NCBI GenBank assembly: GCA_020466095.1
Contig: CM035807.1
Coordinates: forward strand, 97,447,381-97,511,380
From: Chlorops oryzae
Lineage: Eukaryota > Arthropoda > Insecta > Diptera > Chloropidae
Length of the DNA stretch: 64,000 bases
Direction: 5' to 3'
Below the pieces are notes generated by a model that saw only the letters and a program-made list of their open reading frames with translations, was not told where the DNA came from and did not search any database. Within the stretch, counting starts at the first letter, position 1, and every line of letters starts with the position of its first letter. Both the position numbers and the translations under genes were made by a program. This document shows positions 41,101 to 51,050 of this stretch, in pieces.

Positions 41101-42332
41101 GTCACTATCATAGATATTGCGCGGGACGTTTCGTGCCAGATAGAAAGATATGTATCTCGGCAGGCAAAAAAAGAGCGAGAGAAAAATACTTTTGGTGAGT
41201 ACCTAAGTGAAAAATGCTCATTTTGATGTTAAAAATTGAAGGAAAAGCTACTTTGAAAACATAAATGAACGCAACGAAAACGCGATAGATTTCGCGCAAA
41301 AATAGCTTGGCGCTGAAAAGAAGTTTTCGCGCCGCGGGTCTTCCAAAAGCGCTAGATCTAGCGCGAAAAGCGCTAAGTTGGCATCACTGCCATTAAGCAA
41401 TTTGCATTTGTTACTTTCTGAGATACAAAAACGACAGCACTGGCAGCAACTTGTCGGCCAGGTGGAACGAAAGCTTTTTTTGGCATTTGTGCAGTGTTGA
41501 CATTTGTTCAAAAAAAAAAATCAATAGTGGGGGAAAAATACGGACCCTTTATTAGCCCGGCCAACCAATTTTTAAATTACTAAATTCTAAAGGAAATAAA
41601 CAAATGTTAATTTGTGTAAGCAAAAGAAGGGGAAAACTTTTCTTCCCTTGTTTAGTCTTAGTTGGTCCTCTCAAATTAAAGAAAGTTGCTTACATAATCT
41701 CCAATAACTTTATAAAAATCGCGCCAAACTGAAGTCCAAAATTACGCCAAAACGATCAAAAAAAATAGAAAGAGAATATTTCGACATTGGTTTCTAATTT
41801 AACACCTCTCAAGTCTCAAAACCCGATGCCTTACCGCTCAATATGTTTCTTTAAATCTTTCGATTCAATGTAAATTTACTCTTTTCGGTATTCAAGAGAT
41901 ATTGCAGTACCATATTTCATTCCGAAATATTGAACATAGAGAAATTAAATGATACTAATAATTTGAGGGAAATATATGTAGCCTTTAAGGAATGTTTTTT
42001 CTGTTGGTATTACTGTTGTTGTTTTTTATATATGAAGCTCACGAACCAAGTATTGCAAAAAGCTTTTGTGAGGTCTCAAAAATACTTTGCATACACTTAG
42101 GCAGTAGCTAAAATCTTAGATATGTCGCAATATGTAGCGTTAATCGCTGTTCAAATCAGCGGATTGATGTTCTTTTCTTATGAAGAAGTATATTAAGATT
42201 TCCGAAATGATTAAAAAAGCTGAGTTTTTCAGTACTTTAGACGAAAAATATAAGAGAACAGCTGACATTACAGCCGAGTGACATTTTTACATGTGTAGAC
42301 GCGAAGGAGACATCGAAATAGAATTTCAATAA
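41101..42332. other. Gene-free stretch between insertions
   Basis: No gene seen. AGCGCGAAAAGCGCTAAG followed by GGCATCACTG near 41361-41391 looks like a lone hAT-type right terminus related to the 38245 element. No partner was found. Confidence 0.45.
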
Positions 42333-42465
42333 GGGTCCTCATGCAACGCATTTACACCGTGTAAGCTGAGTGAAGTTCGTAAAACTGTCAAATTTTGTAT
42401 GCAATTTTGACAGTTTTACTTACTTCATTCAGTTTACACGGTGTAAATGTGTTGCATGAGGACCC
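42333..42465. repeat. Small palindromic MITE or hairpin, about 133 bp
   Basis: GGGTCCTCATGCAACGCATT at the left is mirrored by the right end AATGTGTTGCATGAGGACCC. TTTACACCGTGTAA and TTACACGGTGTAAA and the inner CAAAATTG/CAATTTTG sequences continue the pairing almost to the centre. It would form a long hairpin in single-stranded DNA or RNA. No clear target duplication. Confidence 0.75.
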
Positions 42466-43109
42466 ATAATATTTTTCGGCCGATTGTCTCCATAGTCTAA
42501 ATACGGACCATGTCGCCCAATATGAACGGCGACTAAGTGCGCTTTCAGACACGATGATTTTTGGCCTATTTTACTCACGGATTTTGTTCTATCGGCGAGA
42601 CATTTTGGACACAACGATTTTAACCTAAAGATTTTTTATTCAAGCTTTTTTCTGTTTCCTTCTTTTGACATTCTGGTCCACTTGTTTGAAAAAGCAAAAC
42701 GATTTACCTTTCTTTAAGTGACATCAAAACTAAAAAAGTAAATCTAAACTCTAAATAAATTCAAATTTGTTTTCGAACGATCCTCTTCTGGCCAAACTAA
42801 CTAAAAAGAAACCGAATTTTTAAACTTTTCTTGCTCAATTCTCCATAATTTGTAACCAGCAACGATTCTAGGCAGTATTTTGATGACTTTTTTCCCTTGG
42901 ATATTGAAAAAATCCCTTTATTTCTGATTTCATTAGGAAAGTGATCAGTAAAAATCCCTTAAAGTTAAACTCGAAAAACTTCCTCATAACGGAAAAAACC
43001 CCTCGACAAATGGCAGCACTGCTTGAAATTGTAAATAAACAAACAGCTGTCAAACACAAACACGTCGCATAAGTGGAAAAGCTCGAAGTGTTTAGTTAAA
43101 CTTCTCAGA
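42466..43109. other. Repeat-derived spacer
   Basis: Positions 42808-43022 are a diverged direct copy of 38895-39122, for example CCCTTGGATATTGAAAAAA in both, and derive from the AAAAACCC hAT family. GTCGCCCAATATGAACGGCG near 42513 matches termini of the small element at 50573-50708. No gene. Confidence 0.5.
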
Positions 43110-44737
43110 GAGGCCTTTTACATTAGTCAATAGTTGATCGTCAATTCCTATCGATATTCCCTTTTGGAGTTGCATTCGCTTTTACACTTACTCGAAAGAA
43201 TTGATCGTCAATTCTTGCTTTGTATGCCTTTTATGACATTTTCCTCTTCCGCACAGGGGTGATATTTTATAAAATTCTAGCAAAATATATTTTGTATCTC
43301 TGATTCAGGGTTGATAGCAGAAACATAAATACAGCACTACCTATTTTGTTTTAATGAATTTAATTATTGATGCTAAGGACTATTTCAAAATGCTTGAATT
43401 AAAAATGCTTTTTGAAAAAGACAATTTCTAGTGAGTAGCTGTTATATTTTTTATTTCAAAATATATTCTATATTCAATTTGTAAGAGTAAACTATCTATA
43501 CGTTTTACATAAACAGTGAACTACGGATAAATGCAAAAACCTCATAAGTGCAAGGTGCTTTGAAGCCTTTTTTATGATTTCCAATGAAAACATGCACGGA
43601 TTAATGCAAAGAACTCATAAGTGCACAAGAATTCGAGCAAAAAACGTACTGCATTTATCCGTACTCTACTGTAGTCAAAAAAATAAAGGCAATACTCCAG
43701 AAACGACGGAAAATTTCAGGCGATAGAAATGTAGCTGCTTCCATTTAAATACATTACAATACATTGATTCAATGGAAGCAGCTCAAATGTTTTCATCTTT
43801 GCCGCGAATACCGCAACAACCGTCCTTTCCGTCCTTTATGGAGTTTCGCCTTAAATTTTAATTATATTCATCACATTTTTCTTCATATCTTATAACATAA
43901 GAATTAGTCTTCAATTTATAGTTTTCGGTACATACAAGAATGTAAGATCCTAAAATATTGATCAAGAAAAATAAGTTAAAACATATAAAAGCATGCGTTG
44001 CTGTCTCCACGAACAACGAAAACGAATAAAATAAATGTCAGAAATTTGCTCCCAGCCATCGATAAGTTCGATAAACGAAAGAGAGCAAAGACGGATTGAG
44101 CGAGTACGTGCAACCAAAAAACGCTCAACTTTTCGATAACGATATGTTATCGTTTTGTACTGAAAATGAGAATTGACGGTCAGTCGTCGTTCATACTATG
44201 AGACAAGACAAGCGAGAGACACGGTGGTTGTGGGCAAGGGACGTTCGGGGTAGAGAGAGGGGTACGTGTCTTACGTACTCGGCGACACGCTTTGTGCTTG
44301 TCCTTCTCATCATAAAAATAGTGCTGCCATATTTGGGTAAATATTCTCTTCTTATGAAGAAGCATATCTACAGATTTCGGAAATAATTTAAAAAGCTATC
44401 TTTGAAGTATTAAATACGAAAAATTGTGGAGAATAGCTTACACTTTTTCTAAAAAAGATCTTTGGACCAACTTATTTTGTCGAAAACCGTGATAATAATT
44501 TATTTATCTTATTTCAAGAGCGTAGGGGATTTTTAATTCAGATTGTAGGTATTTCAAAATATTTTTTCTGGCAGCACTGTATAAAACCAGTTTCTTCTTC
44601 TATTTCAAATGTCGCAGAGACAATTTTTACTAGTATGAACACGAATAAGACACCAAAAGAGAATTCACCGTGTCTCTCGCTTGTCTTGTCTCATAGTATG
44701 AACGACGACTCAACTATTGACTAATGTAAAAGGCCTC
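43110..44737. mobile_element. Composite element with outer 28-bp inverted repeats
   Basis: GAGGCCTTTTACATTAGTCA at 43110 is mirrored by TGACTAATGTAAAAGGCCTC ending at 44737, continuing to CAATAGTTGA/TCAACTATTG. A second, inner pair (44183-44709) abuts the right outer repeat, so the structure is either one element with a duplicated terminus or a nested insertion. A small inverted pair at about 43514-43673 (CAGTGAACTACGGATAAATG against CATTTATCCGTACTCTACTG) is probably another tiny insertion. No coding frame. Confidence 0.65.
44183..44709. mobile_element. MITE with 44-bp inverted repeats, 527 bp
   Basis: GTCGTCGTTCATACTATGAG (44183 onward) continues through ACAAGACAAGCGAGAGACAC and is mirrored exactly in the right end (about 44666-44709). 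GTGCTGCCATATTTGG near 44321 and TCTGGCAGCACTG ending at 44579 suggest a further hAT insertion inside. The termini resemble, at family level, those of the small element at 50573-50708 (CGCCGTTCATATT). Confidence 0.75.
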
Positions 44738-44779
44738 CATCGCTGTTTTCGATCGTTTGAAACCATCGATAGTATCAAT

Positions 44780-46485
44780 GCGCCCGTTTAGACGTATGAT
44801 CAACATCGTTCAACAAATTATCAGATTCCCTTTTCATGTTTCGTTCGTGTCCACACAGCCAAAAGCTGCAATCATTCATGGCATAAGACGGCATAACAGA
44901 ACATAACATAACATTAAATAACATAAGCGCTTTTTGAGTAGTCAGTGAAGACATAAGAAAACATAAGAGCACAGAAGAGGCAATGTTGCAATATGTGCAC
45001 ATTGCGGAAAAGGGGGAAAAATTATTTCCAGAATTTCTCAAGAAATAATTATCAAACGCTTTTAAATCAGTTCGGAACATGCCGAAAAGTAATAAAATAT
45101 ATTTTGCTCAAATAAAAAATTATATGCTTAATACTATTATAATATATTACAACATTAGTAATTGTGGCTTTTCAAGATTTTCATAAAAAGGGCAAATGTG
45201 GCAGCTTTGGGAAGGAGTTGGCAGCACAAATTCAAATCAGCTGGGTCGAACTTACATAAGACGGCATAAGAAAAATCTGTTTTCTACAGCTTCTTCTGTT
45301 CTGTTATGTTATGTTATGCCATCACTGACCACTTGCATACAACATGTATTGAATAGATAGAACCAGCTGATTATGCTATGTTATGCTATGCCGTCTTATG
45401 CCATGAATGATTGCAGCTAAAAACTGCTTCGTCGGCTTCTACATTGAACGATTATCGACGCGATTTTCACAACGATTTTTTCAAATTCCCTTTTGAAATT
45501 GTCTTCTGTCGGTGTTCGCTTCTACACTACAAGATTTGCAAGCAACCGATTTATACTTTGTTGTGTTTTTCTTATGACATTCGTTTATTGGATTTATGCG
45601 AATTAAGTAAGTAAGTAATAAAATAAGTGGTTGTGACGCATTTTAAAATATATAAAAATAAATTAGAATGGATTCAGATACTTCATAAAAAATTATTCGA
45701 ACAATTCTTTGAAACTGTTTTCCGTTCTACGAACGGCGGGAAAGGCATCTATCAAAAATCGGCATGGAAATCGACGACATGGCTAGTACAAACGATTTTG
45801 ACCGCTTCACTTTCGTCTCTCCTCCCTTGCCTACAAACGCAAAAATCGGTGAGTGCTGTTGGCCGACAATCGTCCAATGTAAAAGTAGACTTCGTTCAAC
45901 AAATGCTTCAACATTTTATATTTCGACGTTTCCCTCTTGCGCGTAGGAACGATGTTAGAAATGAAAGAAAATAAATTCCTTATGCATCTCTCAAAATGGA
46001 TTGATATTCCGAATGTATTGAACGCAAATACAACAATGCAATTTCAAAAAAACAAAAACTATTTAATATTGCTTGGATATGTTTTTTTTATTTTCATCTA
46101 AATGTATAAATAGGAGAGATTGTAACAGTTATAAGTTTTATTTAAAAAAATCAAAAATAAATTTTTCGTTCAAAAATAAAAATCAAATTTCGAATTTAAA
46201 ATAATTAAAAAGCTAATAAAATGAAAAATATCAAACGAGATGCTAAAAAAAAAAAATAAATAAAATTTTTAGCGAAGGCATTCGAACCTTTCCGCTCGAA
46301 TGACAAAAATATTTGAAGCAAATGTAAAAATCGCACAGGGGTTGTTTTCAAGTTTCACGCTAAGAATATAGGCACAAAGAGAATAGCGGAGTACGTTCAA
46401 CAAAAACCATCTTCCTCTCCCCGTTAGCGTCTCTCCTACGAACTGCGTTTTGTTGAACGATGTTGAAGCACGTCTAAACGGGCGC
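44780..46485. mobile_element. Element B with GCGCCCGTTTAGACGT termini, 1706 bp
   Basis: GCGCCCGTTTAGACGT at 44780 is mirrored by ACGTCTAAACGGGCGC ending at 46485. CAACATCGTTCAACAAA and TTTGTTGAACGATGTTG lie just inside. AAT flanks both ends as a 3-bp duplication. Removing the element restores AGTATCAATAGTGCT, which matches the uninterrupted family sequence AGTATCGATAGTGCT at 40033, so this is a demonstrable insertion into element A family DNA. A 3-bp duplication is seen in PIF/Harbinger and CACTA groups, but I see no transposase and do not assign it. Confidence 0.75.
44864..45418. mobile_element. MITE nested in element B, 555 bp
   Basis: AGCTGCAATCATTCATGGCA at 44864 is mirrored by TGCCATGAATGATTGCAGCT ending at 45418. 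The subterminal parts carry TAAGACGGCATA and repeated AACATAACATAA / TTATGTTATGTT. There is no coding capacity. Its position inside element B gives it a later insertion date than B. Confidence 0.75.
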
Positions 46486-46520
46486 AATAGTGCTATCGAT
46501 TGTTTCTCCAGCTCTAATTC

Positions 46521-47054
46521 AAGCCCAAAATCCAACATTGCGAGAGCCCGATGCGAGAGTGCGCGACGTCACGAAAATGTTTTGCGTGACGCATTTCAAT
46601 CTCCAATGAGAGTTTTGCGTCACGCAGATGAAAGCATAATTTCGCTTCTAGTAATGCAATATTTGAACCAAGTACCAATCTAACGAGTACCAAATACTCA
46701 TAAAAATTATACGCTATCACTTGAGTTTAAATTTTAATTCAAAATTTTCAAAAATTTTCAAAAAATTTTCAAAATGAACCGAAGTTCGTGAAATATTCTT
46801 AAAGCTCGTTTTCACAGAACAGTGAACAGTTTTTGTTTTATTAGTTTAAACGAGTACTTAATAGCGAGTACTCAAAAAATCGCTACATCATTAACCTGTC
46901 AAATTGCCTCGCAACGAGATATATTCAATTTTTGAAAATTTTCTCGCTACGAGGTCTCGCAGTGCGATACATTGGAGCTTGAACCATATGATTGAATGTA
47001 TGGAAATTTGTGTGCGTCTCGTCTCGCGCTCTCGCAATATTGGATTTTGGGCTT
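46521..47054. mobile_element. MITE family M1, copy 2 (534 bp, inverted)
   Basis: This is the second copy of the element at 14114-14650, in opposite orientation and similar along its whole length apart from small differences. It starts AAGCCCAAAATCCAACATTG and lies only four bases beyond the right end of element A family sequence (46516). Confidence 0.85.
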
Positions 47055-47617
47055 CAAAAGCAAATGTGCAATAAAATTTTCAAGTTAAAAAGCAAAAACC
47101 CTTAACAAAATCTTTAAGTATCATTTCGAAATTAAGGAAGAACTAGGTAAGATGCATATACATATGTTCGTGTGTATGCATGCTTCGTGCATTTGTTGTG
47201 TTTTCGTTGCCGCGTTTTGTTGTTGTTGTTGTTGTTGACCAACTGTTGATAACTGTTGATTCAGATCACTTTCGCTCTTTCTGCGACAAAAGCGAATTAA
47301 CTCGTTTTTAGTAAATTTTGGAGATTTTAGCAGCCGGTTGAGAACAAGTTTCTTTTGCATACGTGGTAAAACGCTTTAAATTCGATCATTTTGTGTAAAT
47401 TCGATCGATCGATCAACTTGATATGCATTTGAACGTTCAAAGGTGACTTTTTCTATTAAGACAATTAAGACCATTGCGACCATTGACTATACAAACATAA
47501 ATATTTACATGAAAGTTTAAAATTTTAAATTTTTAAATGATTGATTATTACAGCAAGGAGCTTTCGCATAGAGATTTTCGAGGAGGACGCGAGCAAAAAA
47601 CCTTGAATCAAACCGAA

Positions 47618-49817
47618 ATGTATTCTTCGCCTCGTCTAGCCGCGTTCTCGCGATCATTTGTAAGTGATTTTAGTACTATTGACTATGTACAAAGATTTCA
47701 TCCATTTTCTCCTAACAGGTAAACAAGTATATTGCGATCCAAGATTTGCGGCTTGTAAACTTTAATAATGTCTCGGCACAGTTTCGTCCAAAAACTTCAA
47801 CGAACTGCAATGAACAAAACTTATTACGTTTTCCTGCGATTCCCCTTCAGGGACACAATGGAAAAATTCATGAAAACTGTCGAGCCCCTTGTCAATGCGA
47901 AGCAGCTTGCTGAAACAAAAGAAGCGGCAAATAAATTCCTGGAAAATGAAGGCGGCAAACTTCAAAAATTATTGGAGGACGTTGCTGCCAAAGAGGAGAA
48001 CTGGCTGGCTAATCGTTGGCAACGTGTCGCCTATTTTCAGTATCGTTCACCTCTTACTGTGTTCTCCAGCCCTGGAATGACCTTTCCGCTACTGCCGCCA
48101 TTCAAATGTCAAGATGACTATTTGAAATATACATCGAAGATTATTTTTGCGATGCTAAAGTTCAAAGAAATTGTTGATTGCGATAAGATGCCAGTAACTA
48201 AAATGGGCAAACTTGAGCTGGATAATTCGCAATTCAAACGCGTTTTCGGTACTTGCCGAATACCAAAGCCCATCGAAGACACCATCGAATATAATCCGAA
48301 TTCAAAGCATATTGTTATTATACACAAAAATAATGTAAGTGGACTCGAATTGGATTTTCTATCCAAATTTTGAAAGAATCCTTATTTCTTAGTTTTATAA
48401 ACTGTGCGTGTTTGACAAAGAAGATAATATTCTGAGTCCTTGCATTATCGCAGAGGAGTTGAAAAACATAATGAACAATGGTTGTGAAACTGGATTTCCA
48501 TTTGGAATACTTAGTACGGACAATCGTGATAATTGGGCCGAATCGTATGAACAATTGAGGAAAATCTGTGGAAATGAGCCAGCCTTGAGAGATATTGAAT
48601 GCTCCCTTTTTACCGTGTCCCTAGATAATGAGGTTGAACTCTGTGCTGGAAAAGAATTAAGTGCTCAGGCAGAACAATTAATACACGGCGGCGGATCGTC
48701 ACAAAATGGTTCCAATCGTTGGATGGACAAAACAATTCAGGTGGGTGGTGGAAATAGTTGATTGTTGAGCCTCGTACACTTTGTATTTCTTTTTGTATTT
48801 TTAGCTCTGTGTTAACCCAAACGGTGCGGCAGGTTTTACCTACGAACACTCTCCAGCCGAAGGTCAACCCATATCCATGATCGTTGATTATGTACTTGAG
48901 AATTTGTGAGTTTTTAATTGAATTTCTATAAGGATTTTTATTAATTGCATTTTACTTGGCCAGCAACTCCGAATGTTTCTTTGAGGGTGGCGCCACTTCG
49001 AACTATGAGTCGCACAAAATGTTGAAATTAAAATCAAATGACTGCATCAGTGATTACATTTGCAAAGCCCAAGCTGGCATTGATAAATTGTCGAATGAAT
49101 TGCATATGCATGTTTTGGTTTATGAGGGCTATGGAAGAGATTTTATAAAAGAAAACAAAATGAGCCCAGACAGCTTTGTGCAAATGGCTATTCAATATGC
49201 CTTCTATATGTATGTATTTTTTATTCTATTTATTTCGAGAGACTTACATTGAAATTTATAAAATATTTCATAGTTTACACGGTGTTCCTGGCGCTTGTTA
49301 TGAAACGGCTCATCTGCGTGTTTACAAAGGTGGGCGTACGGAAACAATACGCTCGTGTTCCAATGAAGGAATTGCGTTCATCAAAGCAATGTGCAATAAG
49401 GATCCACAAGCGGCCGATTTATTGCGAAAAGCCGTTGACAGTCATCGTAAATACACTGCGGAAGCCTTAATGGGAAGAGGTGTGGATCGTCATTTACTGG
49501 GCCTTAAACTAATGGCTATAGAAAACAATTTGCCCATACCTGACTTTTATAAAAGCCCAGGCTATATAAAAAGTGCCCATTTTCGTTTATCAACATCTCA
49601 AGTTGCTTCCAACAACAAAACATTTATGTGCTATGGCCCATTAACGGACGATGGTTACGGCTGTTGCTATAATCCCCGCGATTCGTCAATTATCTTATCT
49701 TTAGGTTCATGGCGATATAATAGGGAAACTTGCTCGGATCGTTTTGCGCGCTCTTTAATACAAGCATTTGATAAGATGAAAGCGGTATTAGGATCGATGC
49801 CTAAATCGAAATTGTAG
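47618..49817 (+). CDS. CrAT: Carnitine O-acetyltransferase, frame interrupted by one base
   Basis: Transfers acetyl groups between CoA and carnitine in mitochondria and peroxisomes. Exons: 47618-47659, 47719-48334, 48393-48740, 48805-48905, 48964-49209, 49274-49817; introns are 58-64 bases with GT..AG. The product is about 631 residues, close to human CRAT (626). Visible are RFPAIPLQ then TMEKFMKTVEPLV at the family N-terminus, NRWQRVAYFQYR, catalytic His about 350 in YEHSPAEGQP, DRHLLGLK, the STS motif (about 557-559) and a Met about 569 as in short-chain acetyltransferases, where medium- and long-chain relatives have Gly. The N-terminus MYSSPRLAAFSRSF looks like a mitochondrial presequence and the protein ends in SKL, a peroxisomal signal. 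An extra G at 47850-47852 breaks the frame. The ATG at 47768 is in the downstream frame but would lose the conserved N-terminal block. I chose 47618; a possible 5' UTR acceptor lies at 47552-47553. Confidence 0.93.
47850..47852 (+). other. Frameshift: one extra G in CrAT exon 2
   Basis: The codons before this point (47719-47850) read in one phase and end in RFPAIPLQ. Those from 47852 read TMEKFMKTVEPLV after an Asp, in a phase shifted by one base. Both halves match the acyltransferase family without a gap, so a GG here would give one continuous frame. The GGG could be a sequencing or assembly error, a polymorphism or a true disabling mutation. The rest of the gene is intact with good splice sites, which favours an error or a recent change. 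Confidence 0.8.
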
Positions 49818-50269
49818 AGAGACTTAATTACTCTGTACTTTGGAATAGATAATCATTTACGTTCTCTCCGACGTGCGGACGTCATTAAAGTTCGTTGCAC
49901 ATTTACGCGCTGTTTACAAGGTAGAACTGCTAAAAAAAAAAAAAGACTAAAGATTCAAATCAATATTCAAGGATCAACTTTTGCTCGTCTCTTTTGAGAG
50001 GAACAGAATAGATAATATTAAAAAATGTAAAGAAAGGAGTGTCTGATGACATTAAGAAAGCATTGTTGGAAATCTTTACATAAGTTGTTTTAGAAATAAT
50101 GTTGTACCTTCGGTTACTTTATACTCCACATTCTAACTTTACAAAGCTGCGTATTCCAGGCAATCAAATTGTTGCAAATACATATTTCTAAGCTTATTTG
50201 AACATGTATGACTTCGGTAAGGGAAGTTATAGGCTTTTCAGACTGACACATAAATTCAGTATTTAGCAC

Positions 50270-50275
50270 AATAAA
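50270..50275 (+). terminator. Possible polyadenylation signal of CrAT
   Basis: AATAAA lies about 450 bases past the CrAT stop codon. The 3' flank in between is AT-rich and non-coding. It is the clearest canonical hexamer before the next gene. Confidence 0.4.
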
Positions 50276-50572
50276 TGCAGAATTGAAATACTACAAAAAT
50301 ATCCCTTGCATTAAGCAAAACATTCTGAATTTGAGCGTTCACGTTTCGCAAAAGTGTTGCAACCGAAGTTATTCATAAATTTCGGAATTATATTCAAAAT
50401 TTAGAATGTTCTAAACGCATTTAAATGCACGAACAAATGCAGAATTTAGCTGTAAATGCAGATTTAGCTGCTAGTCTGAAAAGCCAATTAAATATTTTGT
50501 CGGACAAAAAAGTTCTTAAAGTGGCCCATCGACATACGAGCATGCTCTTGCGATCGGCTAGGCTCGATGCAA

Positions 50573-50708
50573 GTCGCCGTTCATATTGGGAGGGAATGTT
50601 AATTTGAGAGCGAGGGACGCACGGAGAATAGAGGAAAACCCTCCCATACCACATCCTCGTACGTCCATCGACATCAAATCAACTTTGTCGCCTAATATGA
50701 ACGGCGTC
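50573..50708. repeat. Small inverted-repeat element, about 136 bp
   Basis: GTCGCCGTTCATATTGGGAG at 50573 is mirrored by TCGCCTAATATGAACGGCGTC at the right end, with two or three mismatches. GTCGCCCAATATGAACGGCG near 42513 is a further terminus of the same family. It lies in the spacer between the two genes, so it could sit within transcribed or promoter DNA. Confidence 0.6.
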
Positions 50709-51050
50709 TAAAAGGTAGTGTTTGCGAGCCGATTTGTTTCTCAAAAGCCTTGTATGACAACATTTTGACTTTTCTGCCAGCCAAATATGCATGGTTTCTT
50801 TCTCGACGCTTGAATTTGAGCCTTGAAACGGGCATTTATTGCCGAATAGGTACCAGTGACTTCGATATCGTCCGTCATACGCACGAGCATTCTCGAATGT
50901 GGATAGGCCACATAACCAATAATTATTTAGTGACATTTCCAACAGGGATGCTTTTTTTCATAGCATAACAAGCCTGCTTTAAGCATTCGAAAGATCGTCA
51001 ACACTGATCCGCAATTGCTTGAAAAGCCATGATCGTACGCTACGTAAATC

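Noticed and set aside
47768..47851. ATG at 47768 as the CrAT start
   Set aside because: Its first 28 codons do not match the family, while the other phase reads RFPAIPLQ directly before the conserved TMEKFMKTVEPLV block.
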